A DNA stretch of 64,000 nt, taken from Halioxenophilus sp033283405 (GTDB lineage: Bacteria; Pseudomonadota; Gammaproteobacteria; Pseudomonadales; Cellvibrionaceae). Position numbers and translations under genes: made by a program. The stretch is from positions 32,726 through 96,725 of the forward strand of contig NZ_JAWMQR010000014.1 in assembly GCF_033283405.1 (NCBI RefSeq). Direction: 5' to 3'. The notes below the pieces were generated by a model that saw only the letters and a list, made by a program, of their open reading frames with translations, was not told the origin of the DNA and made no database searches. This document shows positions 25,314-33,964 of this stretch, piece by piece (within the stretch, counting starts at the first letter, position 1; each line of letters starts with the position of its first letter).

Positions 25314-26552
25314 TTAAGACTTGGGAATGATGTAGCGATGCACGATACCGACTGTATCGACGGCTTCGCCATTCTCGAGACGGGGCCGGAACTTGGCGAT
25401 TTTCAGGTTTCTGCGCACCATTGCCCGGTTGCCGACACTATCGTTCGGGCCGGCTTCGAGAATATCAATGTTGCGAGTAGTGCCCCTGGCGGTGACATCG
25501 AACTTCACCACCACATAGTCGTGCGGACGATTGTTGTCGTGGGCCTCGGTTTCCAAGGTGGGTAGATCGGGAAGTGCTTTGGGGGTGGCAAACAGGGTGG
25601 TGCCAATATCAACCAGCTTTTCATTGGACTGCAGCTGGGAGTAGGCCTGCAGGTACTCGTCCATGGCCGCGTTGGTGCGATCGAACAACATATACCAGTC
25701 ACCCAGCTGTACACGGGCTGCGGCCAAGTCGGCCGGATTGGCTTCGGGGGCGGCTTCGTAGATATCGATCATCTGCACAATGGCCTGTTTGCCATTGTAG
25801 TAACTGTTCAATATGTAGTGGTCGAGCCTGGCTTTGCGCTCTGCTTCCATCTCCTGATTAGTGCGCATGGTCATGGCGGCGCTGTTACGGCTCTCCTGGG
25901 CTTTGAGTGTTGCCAGGTAGTAGTTGGAGATGGCCAGTCCTTTGAGCGGCTTGATCATCTTCAGGTCGTTTTCGCCGTAGTTGTCGTGAATGATATCCAC
26001 CGACATGCTGAACATCTGGTAGGCGCTCATCAGATGGTTGGCCATGGCGCTTTGGCCGAGGGAGAAGGCATTGAGGTGCCAATAACTCAGTTTATCGAGC
26101 ACGGGCAACATGCGCGGATCATCGGCGCCAAAATTGCGCTGGTGGAGCCAGAAAAGATGGGCGTAGCGTTTGGTGGCCTCTTCCCAATCGCCCATGGCAA
26201 TTTGGCTGTCGATCAGGTGCTCGATCATGGGTACCTGATTGAGGTTATAGAGTCCTTCATTGATTCGCTGCACATGAATGGCGCGCTTATAGGCCTCAAC
26301 CGCATCTTCGTGGCGGCCATGCTCCTGATAGTTGGTCGCCAAAGCCATTAAATGTTCGCTCAGCTCGGCACCATAGGCACCCTGCTCAGACTCAATGCGA
26401 GAGATCTCGTCGTAGACATCATCATTGGTCGAGAGGCTGGCCGTATAGCCGGTCGAAGAACCCAGCCCGGTGCAGAGGAGTAGGGCCAATAGCCCGGTGA
26501 ATTGGAAGAATCTAGTGGATGGTAATTGGATTGGTAGCGGGAACTTATTCAT
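25314..26552 (-). CDS. Periplasmic TPR protein with TonB-like C-terminal domain
   Basis: The 412-residue protein has a signal peptide (FFQFTGLLALLLCTGLGSS). A helical TPR region follows at about 40-300 (LMALATNYQEHGRHEDAVEA, YKRAIHVQRIN, VQLGDWYMLFDRTNAAMDEY). The C-terminal ~75 residues have the TonB C-terminal pattern: YVVVKFDVTARGTTRNIDIL, RRNLKIAKFRPRLENGE and VHRYIIP. Unlike true TonB it has no N-terminal anchor helix or proline-rich spacer. Such proteins recur in marine gammaproteobacteria; function is unknown, and peptidoglycan or partner-protein binding is possible. I start at ATG 26552, with AAGGG ten bases upstream. It is the first gene of the minus-strand series, separated by 303 bases from the next. 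Confidence 0.75.
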   Translation of the reverse strand: MNKFPLPIQLPSTRFFQFTGLLALLLCTGLGSSTGYTASLSTNDDVYDEISRIESEQGAYGAELSEHLMALATNYQEHGRHEDAVEAYKRAIHVQRINEGLYNLNQVPMIEHLIDSQIAMGDWEEATKRYAHLFWLHQRNFGADDPRMLPVLDKLSYWHLNAFSLGQSAMANHLMSAYQMFSMSVDIIHDNYGENDLKMIKPLKGLAISNYYLATLKAQESRNSAAMTMRTNQEMEAERKARLDHYILNSYYNGKQAIVQMIDIYEAAPEANPADLAAARVQLGDWYMLFDRTNAAMDEYLQAYSQLQSNEKLVDIGTTLFATPKALPDLPTLETEAHDNNRPHDYVVVKFDVTARGTTRNIDILEAGPNDSVGNRAMVRRNLKIAKFRPRLENGEAVDTVGIVHRYIIPKS

Positions 26553-27176
26553 GATTCTAGAACCCTTCAACTTTATTAATATTACTTATCGTATGTTCGC
26601 AGAACCTTAGTCTGAGCCGGTACCCTGGCTCGGTGTGGATAGTGATTCGGGCTCAATGATTGCGCTGCTTTGTGCGGGGCGGATCTTCACAGCGCCTCTT
26701 TTTGCCATCGTTTGCAGCCAATAATTCTGTGCACCGTTTGATTAGTCCTTTGGCACAGCCGCAAATTCACCCCCTATTTAAAAAATTATAGACTTTTCAC
26801 GGCAATTGCTTATTGCTTTAAGCCATTAACATAGAAGATATCGTCACATCCGTGTGCGAGGCGGGTCGCCCGGGAAGAGCGCACTTGCAACTGGTAAAGT
26901 TTATGCCTGTCCTTTGTTGTCACCGCGCTGGCGCGCATTATTGCGGTTTAATTGAACATTATCTGCTATGACGTAAAGCAACAGTGTTACCAGATCATTT
27001 AACCGGCGTCTACCAGCACAAGAAATTTAGATTAATTTGTAATCAGCAATTTTTCCCAAATTAGAAAACAGTTTTACTGTTGGCGACTCGAACCGCCCTG
27101 GAATTGAAGTTCCTACCGAATTGGGCCCTGTGGTATATTGCGCCGCACTTTAACGGTTCAGCAATTAGGAATTTGC
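26553..27176. promoter_or_regulatory. Divergent intergenic region upstream of purU
   Basis: This 624-base, relatively AT-rich gap separates the envelope block from purU and has no plausible gene. It should carry the promoter of the minus-strand block and that of purU. The only box I can support is the extended -10 near 27131-27139 listed separately. A weak hairpin GAGCC/GGCTC lies at 26614-26631. Confidence 0.5.
27131..27139 (+). promoter_or_regulatory. Extended -10 promoter element of purU
   Basis: TGGTATATT matches an extended -10 (TGnTATAAT, one mismatch) 38 bases upstream of the purU ATG. No good -35 is present, which is usual for extended -10 promoters. Confidence 0.45.
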
Positions 27177-28070
27177 ATGGCGACATCTAACCCCTCGACT
27201 CCTTCCCCAGCCTCTGTGCAGGAGGTCGTGTTACGTTTCAGCTGTAAGGATCAACCCGGGATTGTCGCCGCCGTTGCCAACTTGTTTGCTCTGCAAGGTT
27301 TTAATATCCGCGAGTCCTCTCAGTTTGAAGATCCGGGCACCGGTAAATTTTTTATGCGCACGGTGTTCGGCTCCTGCCAGGGTGCTAAGGAGTTGAGCCA
27401 GATCCGTTCCGTGTTTCAACCACTGGCGGCACGCTTCGATATGGCCTGGGAGCTGCACGACTATGCCGCGCTACCACGGGTAGTGATTGCGGTATCAAAA
27501 TGGGGTCACTGCCTGGAGCATCTACTCAACTCCTGGCGTCGGGGTGCACTGCCGATTGATGTCGTTGCTGTGGTCTCCAACCACCAGGATATGGCGTCGC
27601 TCTGTGATTGGTATCAGGCACCATTCCACTATCTGCCAGTCACGCCGGAAACCAAACAGCAGCAGGAACAGCAGATACTCGATTTGATGCAGGAGCTGAA
27701 CGCCGACTTCCTGGTGCTGGCGCGCTACATGCAAATTCTCTCCGACACCTTATGTGATGCCCTGACTGGCCGCGCCATTAACATTCACCACTCGTTTTTA
27801 CCGGGTTTTAAAGGGGCTCGCCCCTACCATCAGGCCCATGCCCGCGGCGTTAAATTGATTGGTGCCACGGCCCACTACGTCACCAAAGATCTGGACGAAG
27901 GGCCGATCATTGAGCAGGCGGTGGAGCGGGTGACCCACGCCAATACGGCGGAAGAGCTGGTTGAGATTGGACGTGATGTCGAGCGTGTCGTCCTTTACCG
28001 GGCGGTGTTGTGGCATGCCCAGCACCGTGTTCTGCTGAATGACACCAAGACCGTGGTATTCAATCGTTAG
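27177..28070 (+). CDS. purU: Formyltetrahydrofolate deformylase
   Basis: The 297-residue protein starts with an ACT domain (FSCKDQPGIVAAVANLFALQ, about residues 18-90). The formyltransferase-type catalytic domain follows, with INIHHSFLPGFKGARPYHQA and TAHYVTKDLDEGPIIEQ, which contain the catalytic His and Asp. PurU hydrolyses 10-formyltetrahydrofolate to tetrahydrofolate and formate, feeding purine synthesis through PurT and balancing one-carbon pools. Length and motifs fit the family fully. I start at ATG 27177, with AGGA seven bases upstream. It is followed 69 bases later by a CinA/MoaB-type gene and probably shares its terminator. Confidence 0.96.
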   Translation: MATSNPSTPSPASVQEVVLRFSCKDQPGIVAAVANLFALQGFNIRESSQFEDPGTGKFFMRTVFGSCQGAKELSQIRSVFQPLAARFDMAWELHDYAALPRVVIAVSKWGHCLEHLLNSWRRGALPIDVVAVVSNHQDMASLCDWYQAPFHYLPVTPETKQQQEQQILDLMQELNADFLVLARYMQILSDTLCDALTGRAINIHHSFLPGFKGARPYHQAHARGVKLIGATAHYVTKDLDEGPIIEQAVERVTHANTAEELVEIGRDVERVVLYRAVLWHAQHRVLLNDTKTVVFNR

Positions 28071-28139
28071 CCAAGTCGCTGACGGAATTTGTTGTTGCAG
28101 GGCCCAAGCGACCACTCACTTAAGAGGAGGCAGCAGTTC

Positions 28140-28886
28140 ATGGCATTTGGCCTAATTATCATTGGCGATGAGATTCTTTCCGGTCGCCGTCAGGATAGAC
28201 AACTCCCGATCTTGATCAAGCTGCTGAGCGAGCGTGGTTTGCAGTTGGGTTGGGTGCAGATATTGCCGGATGAGATGGACGTTTTGGTTGCCACCTTTCG
28301 CCGCACCCTGGCTCAGGGCGATACGGTATTTTGTACCGGTGGCCTGGGTAGTACGCCTGATGATCTTACCCGCGATGCTTTTGCCCAGGCGTTGGGGGTG
28401 ACGACTGAAATCCACCCGGAGGGTCGTAAATTGCTGGAGGATTTCTCCAGCACCCACCAAATAGAGCTGGCCGAAGAGCACTGGCAGCTAATCACCTTTC
28501 CCAAAGGGGCGGAGCTGATCGTCGATCCGATTCACAAAGTCCCTGGCTTTGGCATCGCCAATCACTACTTTATGCCGGGCTTTCCCGAAATGGCCGAGCC
28601 GATGATGGCCTGGGTGTTGGATAACCACTATGGCGGGCTGGTCAATCCCGATTACCAGGAAGATTCGATTCTGGTGTTGGAGGTATTTGAAAGTCATATC
28701 ACCGATCTGATGGAAGCCATGCTCGCGCAATTTCCCCAAACCAAACTGTTCAGTCTGCCGATGATGGTTGAGGGCCAGCGCCAGGTCGAGGTTGGTTTTA
28801 AAGGCCACAAGGCCGAGGTGGAGCAGGCCTTGACGCGCTTTAAGGCCGAGCTCGATGCACGCCAGATCGAGTGGCGGGCGCTCTAA
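28140..28886 (+). CDS. MoaB/CinA N-terminal-type molybdopterin-binding domain protein
   Basis: This 248-residue protein carries the MoCF-binding fold. LIIIGDEILSGRRQD at the N terminus and TGGLGSTPDDLTRDAFA at about residue 70 are the signature loops of MoaB/MogA/CinA proteins. It ends after a shorter C-terminal part than full-length CinA (about 400 residues) and lacks the nicotinamide-nucleotide amidase domain. Stand-alone CinA-like N-terminal domains are usually annotated as competence/damage-inducible or molybdopterin-binding proteins; some act as ADP-ribose or FAD pyrophosphatases. I start at ATG 28140 after AGAGGAGG. It lies just downstream of purU and before a strong terminator. Confidence 0.85.
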   Translation: MAFGLIIIGDEILSGRRQDRQLPILIKLLSERGLQLGWVQILPDEMDVLVATFRRTLAQGDTVFCTGGLGSTPDDLTRDAFAQALGVTTEIHPEGRKLLEDFSSTHQIELAEEHWQLITFPKGAELIVDPIHKVPGFGIANHYFMPGFPEMAEPMMAWVLDNHYGGLVNPDYQEDSILVLEVFESHITDLMEAMLAQFPQTKLFSLPMMVEGQRQVEVGFKGHKAEVEQALTRFKAELDARQIEWRAL

Positions 28887-28887
28887 C

Positions 28888-28917
28888 AAAAAAACCGGCC
28901 AGAGGCCGGTTTTTTTG
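28888..28917. terminator. Bidirectional rho-independent terminator
   Basis: AAACCGGCC and GGCCGGTTT flank a short AGA loop, with an A-run before and a T-run after, so the hairpin can act on both strands. It lies between the stop of the plus-strand CinA-like gene and the stop of the converging porin gene. Confidence 0.9.
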
Positions 28918-28933
28918 TGTGGTAAAAGTAACC

Positions 28934-30142
28934 TTAAAACGATTTACTCGCCCACAGCCAGAACTTATCGGTATCAACACTGAAATCATCCGCGCTGTAC
29001 TGAGCGTATTTCACACCGGCTGAGTAGCCCTTGCCAAATTTGAAGGCGTATTGCAGGTCCAGTTCGGTGCCCAGCTCATCCAGAGTGGCAGAAGCTTCAT
29101 CGGCATCAAAGGTGTGGTACACCGCTGTAACACTGCCAGGGCCGGCTTTGACATCCACAGAGATGTAGGTGTCGACGATACCTACGGCCGGCGTGTTGAG
29201 GAATTTATCGGCCCAACCATTAAATTTGTGCAGGGTGGCCAGCGGGGTGGCGAAGCCATAGGCACCATCGTCGGAACCCAATACCTCATAACCCAGCTTG
29301 GCGGTAACGATTGAGGCTTTAACACCAGCTTCCACCAGCAGGTAGTCAGCGTCGGCATCGGCACCACCACCATCCAGCTCCTGAGTGGCAAATTCCAGGG
29401 CATAGAGCACCGAGAGGCTGTCACTCACCTTGGCGGTACCGCTAAAGCTGGCGCCCAGGGTATTGATATCGGTGTCAGAGTCGTCGGTACCCAGGCTGTA
29501 GTAGTAACCCACCACTTTACCGACCGGTGTTTTATAGCTGGCGTTGAACAGGAAGTCTTCGGAATCGATATCCGCGGCTTCGGCAAAAATACGGTTGCGC
29601 TGGCCGATGTAACCGGCGAAGAGGCTCAGTTCTTCCGTGGGGTTGTAGGTGACGGTGGCGGCATCGAAGGTTTGGCGGTCTTGACGCCAGCCGACGTGGC
29701 CGACAAATCGGTGGCCATCCAGCGTTATCACCTGGCGACCAACTTTAGCGGTAACGCCACCGGCTTTGTACTGCACCAGCGCCTGGTCCAACTCTGTGGT
29801 TTGTGGGTCGGCGATTACGGAATATTCGCCCAGGTGGAACCCGGTTGGGCCAACGGTGTAGTCGTCCACACCGAACACGGGACGGCTGTCTTCGAACTCT
29901 GCCAGTAGCGAGAAACCTGAAGCCTCTCCGGATTTAAAGCCAATTCGGGTACGCAGGGTTAGTGCCTCGGCATCATCGACGGCGTTATCCTCTTCCACTG
30001 ACTCAAAACGCAGACGCAGGTCACCGTAGGCTTTGCCCGCTTCCAGCATATCGGTCAATGGGTCTGCCCATAGGCTGCTCGATACCCCGCAAGTGGTAAC
30101 CGTGATAGCAGCGGCCAGAAGTGTGTGGCTCATTTTTTTCAT
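28934..30142 (-). CDS. Outer-membrane porin, alginate-export-like
   Basis: The 402-residue protein has a signal peptide (LLAAAITVTTCGVSSSLWA). The remainder consists of alternating aromatic/polar strands typical of a beta barrel and ends in F (FWLWASKSF), the usual outer-membrane assembly signal. Motifs such as YGDLRLRFESVEED, LTLRTRIGF, FVGHVGWRQDRQTFD and NRIFAEAADIDS recall the alginate-export/AlgE-like porins widespread in gammaproteobacteria. It probably lets a small solute or oligosaccharide cross the outer membrane; the substrate is unknown. I start at ATG 30142, with GGAG nine bases upstream. It stands alone, between a bidirectional terminator and a 347-base gap. Confidence 0.82.
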   Translation of the reverse strand: MKKMSHTLLAAAITVTTCGVSSSLWADPLTDMLEAGKAYGDLRLRFESVEEDNAVDDAEALTLRTRIGFKSGEASGFSLLAEFEDSRPVFGVDDYTVGPTGFHLGEYSVIADPQTTELDQALVQYKAGGVTAKVGRQVITLDGHRFVGHVGWRQDRQTFDAATVTYNPTEELSLFAGYIGQRNRIFAEAADIDSEDFLFNASYKTPVGKVVGYYYSLGTDDSDTDINTLGASFSGTAKVSDSLSVLYALEFATQELDGGGADADADYLLVEAGVKASIVTAKLGYEVLGSDDGAYGFATPLATLHKFNGWADKFLNTPAVGIVDTYISVDVKAGPGSVTAVYHTFDADEASATLDELGTELDLQYAFKFGKGYSAGVKYAQYSADDFSVDTDKFWLWASKSF

Positions 30143-30489
30143 TTTGTTAATCTCCAAAAGAGTGAAACCTAAGAGTTGTGAAGGTTTGTTCTCGTGCAAC
30201 TTTTATCGTTTTAATGTTTTGCTGGATGTTGGCCCGTTGGCTACAGCACCCAGCGGAAACATCTTTTTTTAATTTTTACTACTCTTTTTACTGCCTCTTC
30301 GCTGCTGGTTCTGGCTTGGCCAGTAAAGCGGGCCACCAGCAACACCACTTTCCATATGCAATAAAAGCTCTGTTGGGAGAGAAATATCTCGCCCAAGTTG
30401 CCAGTGTTAACGTTTTGGAAAACGGCGGCTGGCTTGAGTCGGGTTAATGGCTGGAATTGACTCAAGCCAGCTGTTTACGGGTTGCTTAG
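30143..30489. other. Gap between porin and nrtD
   Basis: The gap holds the porin promoter region (AT-rich half near 30143-30300) and the 3' end of the nitrate transporter transcript. No gene is supported. The long hairpin at 30428-30471 is listed separately. Confidence 0.5.
30428..30471 (-). terminator. Long hairpin downstream of nrtD
   Basis: GCTGGCTTGAGTC at 30428-30440 pairs perfectly with GACTCAAGCCAGC at 30459-30471 across an 18-base loop, giving a 13-bp stem. It begins 19 bases after the nrtD stop as read on the minus strand. Only a short T-run follows (CGTTTTCC), so it may protect or end the transcript imperfectly. Confidence 0.55.
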
Positions 30490-31362
30490 TTAGGCCGCAG
30501 CATGTTTCTCTGCGGCTGTTGTTGTAGTGGGAATTTCTACCTCGACAACCGCGCTACTCTTTTTTGCTGTGGGAACGTCTTTTTTCGCGTGCCGCTCGTG
30601 CAGGAATTTCAGCACCTCCGCCCGGTAATGGTTATAGGTGGGGTCGTCCGCCAGTACCAGTCGTTCGCGGGGGCGTTCCAGATCGACTTTTAAGATTTCA
30701 CCAATGGTGGCGGCAGGACCGTTGGTCATCATTACAATACGGTCGGAGAGCAGAACGGCCTCATCGACATCATGGGTAATCATAATGACCGTGTTATTCA
30801 GTTCTGCCTGAATCTCCATTAACGAATCCTGCATGTGCGCGCGGGTGAGTGCATCCAGGGCGCCGAAGGGTTCGTCCATCAGCAGCACTTTGGGCTGCAT
30901 TGCCAGTGCCCGGGCAATACCGATGCGTTGTTTCATGCCGCCGGAAATTTCGTCGGGCTTTTTGTGCTTGGCATGTTCCATGTGCACTAATTTCAGATTG
31001 TGTTCGGTCCATTCGTGGCGTTCGGCTTTGCTCTTGCCTTTCATTACTTTATCGACCGCCAGACGGACGTTGTCGTAGCAGGAGAGCCAGGGAAACAGCG
31101 AGTGGTTTTGAAACACCACCGCGCGGTCCGGCCCTGGTTGGCGGACTTCCTTGCCTTGCAGAATAACGCCGCCTTGGGTGGCATTGTGCAGGCCGGCAAC
31201 AATATTGAGCACCGTTGATTTGCCACAGCCGGAGTGGCCGATCAACGAGATAAATTCGCCTTGTTCGATTTTCAAATTGACATTATCCAACGCTTTAAAA
31301 GAGCCGTTCGGCGTTGGAAATTCAATGGATACTGCAGAGATGTCCAAATAGTGGGCTGACAT
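30490..31362 (-). CDS. nrtD: Nitrate ABC transporter ATP-binding protein
   Basis: The 290-residue ATPase has Walker A GHSGCGKST, Q-loop FQNHSLFPWL, signature SGGMKQR, Walker B VLLMDEP and the switch histidine in MITHD. Its closest motif match is the NrtD/SsuB/TauB group. Downstream of residue 255 is a Lys/Thr/Ala-rich tail. With NrtA and NrtB it powers uptake of nitrate or nitrite across the inner membrane. The gene ends the nrtABD unit, 32 bases after nrtB, and is followed by a 13-bp hairpin. The nitrate assignment comes from the NrtA homologue; no reductase gene is in the window. Confidence 0.9.
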   Translation of the reverse strand: MSAHYLDISAVSIEFPTPNGSFKALDNVNLKIEQGEFISLIGHSGCGKSTVLNIVAGLHNATQGGVILQGKEVRQPGPDRAVVFQNHSLFPWLSCYDNVRLAVDKVMKGKSKAERHEWTEHNLKLVHMEHAKHKKPDEISGGMKQRIGIARALAMQPKVLLMDEPFGALDALTRAHMQDSLMEIQAELNNTVIMITHDVDEAVLLSDRIVMMTNGPAATIGEILKVDLERPRERLVLADDPTYNHYRAEVLKFLHERHAKKDVPTAKKSSAVVEVEIPTTTTAAEKHAAA

Positions 31363-31394
31363 GTCAAACTCCTTGAAATTGATTGCGCACGTGA

Positions 31395-32414
31395 TTAACG
31401 GATTTCTTGCGTTTTATCGTGAGATACCACTTTCTGTAGAGAAAGCATGATGCGATCGAGGATGAAGCCGATAATGCCGATCACAAAGACAGCTACTAAA
31501 ATTCGGCCCAATGAGTTGGAACTGCCGTTTTGAAACTCATCCCAAACGAATTTACCAAGGCCTGGGTTTTGCGCCAGCATCTCTGCCGCAATTAATACCA
31601 TCCAGCCCACTCCGAGGGAGAGTCGCAGGCCGGTGAATATCATTGGCAATGACGCCGGAATGACCACTTTAAAAATTTTGGTAAACCAGTTGAGGCGTAA
31701 AACACGACAGACATTGATTAAATCCCGGTCGATGGTGGAGACGCCGACGGTGGTGTTGATCAGCGTTGGCCACAGCGAACAGAGGGTGACAGTCAGCGCT
31801 GAAATAATAAATGATTTGGCGAACAGCGGGTCGTCAGAGACATAAACCGCACTCACCACCATGGTGACAATAGGCAGCCAGGCCAAGGGTGACACCGGTC
31901 TGAATATCTGAATGAGGGGATTAAGCCCGGTGTAGATCATGCTGTTCAGGCCACAGATAATCCCCATCGGTATAGCGATTAAGGTGGCGATAATAAAGCC
32001 GACAAAAACGGTGTAGAGACTGGTAAAGATCTGATCGAAGAAAGTGGGCGCGCCGGTATAGGGGCGTATCTCTTTGGCCTCTTTACCTTCGGCAACACGT
32101 TTTTCATTGCGCTCGTATTGGCGTTGGTAAAAATCGGCCTCTCGTTGCCGCGCCGCTTGGTGTTCATCGCGCAGGGATTGAAATTGCTCCCAGGTTTGCG
32201 CAGGACCAGGCAGGTTGCCGAGGCTGGTTTCAATATTTTTTGCCGCCACGTTCCAAACGAACAAAAAGACGATCAGGGCAATCAGCGGTACACCGATGGC
32301 GGTGACCAGTTGCTTGATCTGTTCGCTGGGATTTTTACCGGCAATTAAGTTGGCAATAGGAATAAACCAGACTAACCCTGTTAATTCAAAAAAATGAATA
32401 CTGCGATTTAACAT
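31395..32414 (-). CDS. nrtB: Nitrate ABC transporter permease
   Basis: The 339-residue permease has hydrophobic segments typical of BPD_transp_1 proteins, including LIALIVFLFVWNVAA, FVGFIIATLIAIPMGIICGL and IGIIGFILDRIML. The family's cytoplasmic EAA-like loop lies in the RLNWFTKIFKVVIPASLPMI region. A long charged insertion (about residues 85-125, rich in E/R/K) occurs between the first and second membrane segments, as in NrtB of other gammaproteobacteria. It forms the channel for NrtA-delivered substrate. The start is 158 bases after the nrtA stop; a strong hairpin lies in that gap. Confidence 0.9.
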   Translation of the reverse strand: MLNRSIHFFELTGLVWFIPIANLIAGKNPSEQIKQLVTAIGVPLIALIVFLFVWNVAAKNIETSLGNLPGPAQTWEQFQSLRDEHQAARQREADFYQRQYERNEKRVAEGKEAKEIRPYTGAPTFFDQIFTSLYTVFVGFIIATLIAIPMGIICGLNSMIYTGLNPLIQIFRPVSPLAWLPIVTMVVSAVYVSDDPLFAKSFIISALTVTLCSLWPTLINTTVGVSTIDRDLINVCRVLRLNWFTKIFKVVIPASLPMIFTGLRLSLGVGWMVLIAAEMLAQNPGLGKFVWDEFQNGSSNSLGRILVAVFVIGIIGFILDRIMLSLQKVVSHDKTQEIR

Positions 32415-32528
32415 AGTGACTCACCCATCATAACTCTGTGTTGGTAAAGGGACCTATCACTCGCTTGTGTGATTGTGTCCGCCGATTTTGAAAGGTCTGT
32501 TGCCTTTTTGATCACTCTGTTTAGGGTT

Positions 32529-32551
32529 GGCCGGCAGGTAACCTGCCGGCC
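32529..32551 (-). other. Hairpin between nrtA and nrtB
   Basis: GGCCGGCAGG, a TAA loop and CCTGCCGGCC form a perfect 10-bp GC-rich stem 22 bases after the nrtA stop. With no T-run it is more likely an mRNA-stabilising or partially attenuating element than a full terminator. Confidence 0.6.
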
Positions 32552-32572
32552 GGGTCTTTGCTAAAAGCTTGC

Positions 32573-33964
32573 TTATAAAACGGTGTCGCCTTTGAGGCCG
32601 ATTGGGAACTTCTCCAGGTATTCGTTGGGCTTGTGGCCGTCGTAAGTAATACCATCGATGAACTGGGTTTGCGGGGCGCGGTAGCCGTCGCTGCCGAAGG
32701 GGAAATCTTCACGTTTCATTTTGCCCTCTTCGATCAGCATCTCCGCTGCTTGCATGTAGATCTCGGGTTTATAGACCTTTTTCGCTATGTCCATGTACCA
32801 GCTGTCTGGTTTGGGTTCGGCAATTTGGCCCCAGCGACGCATCTGAGTGAGGTACCAGATGGCATCGGAGTAGTAGGGGTAGGTAGCGTAGTAGCGGAAA
32901 AAGACGTTGAAGTCTGGTACATCGCGTTTATCGCCTTTCTCGTACTCGAAGGTGCCGGTCATGGAGTTGGCAATCACATCGTAGTCAGCACCGACATAGT
33001 TGGGCAGTGAAAGAATTTTTACTGCTTCGGGACGGTTGGCGTTGTTGTTTTCATCGAGCCATTTGGCAGCGCGAATCAATGCTTTAACGACCGCCAGGTG
33101 GGTGTTGGGGTTGGCTTCGGCCCACTCGGCAGAAACACCAAATACCTTCTCCGGATTGTCTTTCCAGACTTCGTAGTCGGTAATAACCGGTACGCCAATG
33201 CCTTTGAATACCGCCTGTTGGTTCCAGGGCTCACCGACGCAATAACCGTAGATGGTGCCGGCCTCGAGTGTGGCGGGCATTTGCGGTGGTGGTGTTACGG
33301 AGAGCAGGGCGTCGGCCTGGATGGTGCCGGAGGTGTCGTCTTTATGCGGGGCATAGAAACCCGGGTGAATACCGCCTGCCGCCAACCAATAACGCAGCTC
33401 GTAGTTGTGGGTGGAAACGGGGAACACCATGCCCATTTTGAATGGCTTACCTTCAGCCTTGAATTTTTCCACAACCGGTTTCAGGTAGTCGGCCTTGATG
33501 GGGTGGATTGGCTTGCCATCGGCATCCTTGGGTACGTAGGGTTTCATCTGCTCCCAAATATCGTTGGAGACGGTGATGCCGTTGCCGTTTAAGTCCATGC
33601 TGAAGGCGGTAATAACGTGTGCCTGGGTGCCGAAACCAATGGTTGCGCCCAGGGGTTGGCCAGCCAACATGTGGGCGCCGTCGAGCTGCCCATCGATAAC
33701 CCGGTCGAGTAATACCTTCCAGTTAGCCTGAGCCTCCAAGGTGACGTACAGACCTTCATCTTCGAAATAACCTTTCTCGTAGGCGATGGCCAATGGCGCC
33801 ATATCGGTCAGTTTGATAAAGCCGAATTTCAGGTCTTCTTTCTCCAACTCCAGTTCGCCAGAGAGTGCAGGCAGAGCAACCGCCAAACCGAGGGTTGCTA
33901 TTGAGGCGGAAATTAAATTTTTCAGGCAGTTAAACCGCTGCCGGCCAAGCATCTGGTGGATCAT
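32573..33964 (-). CDS. nrtA: Nitrate-binding periplasmic protein
   Basis: The 463-residue protein has a signal peptide (ISASIATLGLAVALPALSG). The NrtA/CmpA-type solute-binding fold follows: FGFIKLTDMAPLAIAYEKGY, DGAHMLAGQPLGATIGFG, GNGITVSNDIWEQM, YGYCVGEPWNQQAVFKG and DVIANSMTGTFEYEKGD. Family members deliver nitrate, nitrite or bicarbonate/cyanate. NrtA is favoured over CmpA by the linked permease/ATPase and by mobA next door, which supplies cofactor for nitrate reductase. The start has AAGGAG seven bases upstream. A 350-base leader region with hairpin and palindromes precedes it. Confidence 0.9.
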   Translation of the reverse strand: MIHQMLGRQRFNCLKNLISASIATLGLAVALPALSGELELEKEDLKFGFIKLTDMAPLAIAYEKGYFEDEGLYVTLEAQANWKVLLDRVIDGQLDGAHMLAGQPLGATIGFGTQAHVITAFSMDLNGNGITVSNDIWEQMKPYVPKDADGKPIHPIKADYLKPVVEKFKAEGKPFKMGMVFPVSTHNYELRYWLAAGGIHPGFYAPHKDDTSGTIQADALLSVTPPPQMPATLEAGTIYGYCVGEPWNQQAVFKGIGVPVITDYEVWKDNPEKVFGVSAEWAEANPNTHLAVVKALIRAAKWLDENNNANRPEAVKILSLPNYVGADYDVIANSMTGTFEYEKGDKRDVPDFNVFFRYYATYPYYSDAIWYLTQMRRWGQIAEPKPDSWYMDIAKKVYKPEIYMQAAEMLIEEGKMKREDFPFGSDGYRAPQTQFIDGITYDGHKPNEYLEKFPIGLKGDTVL

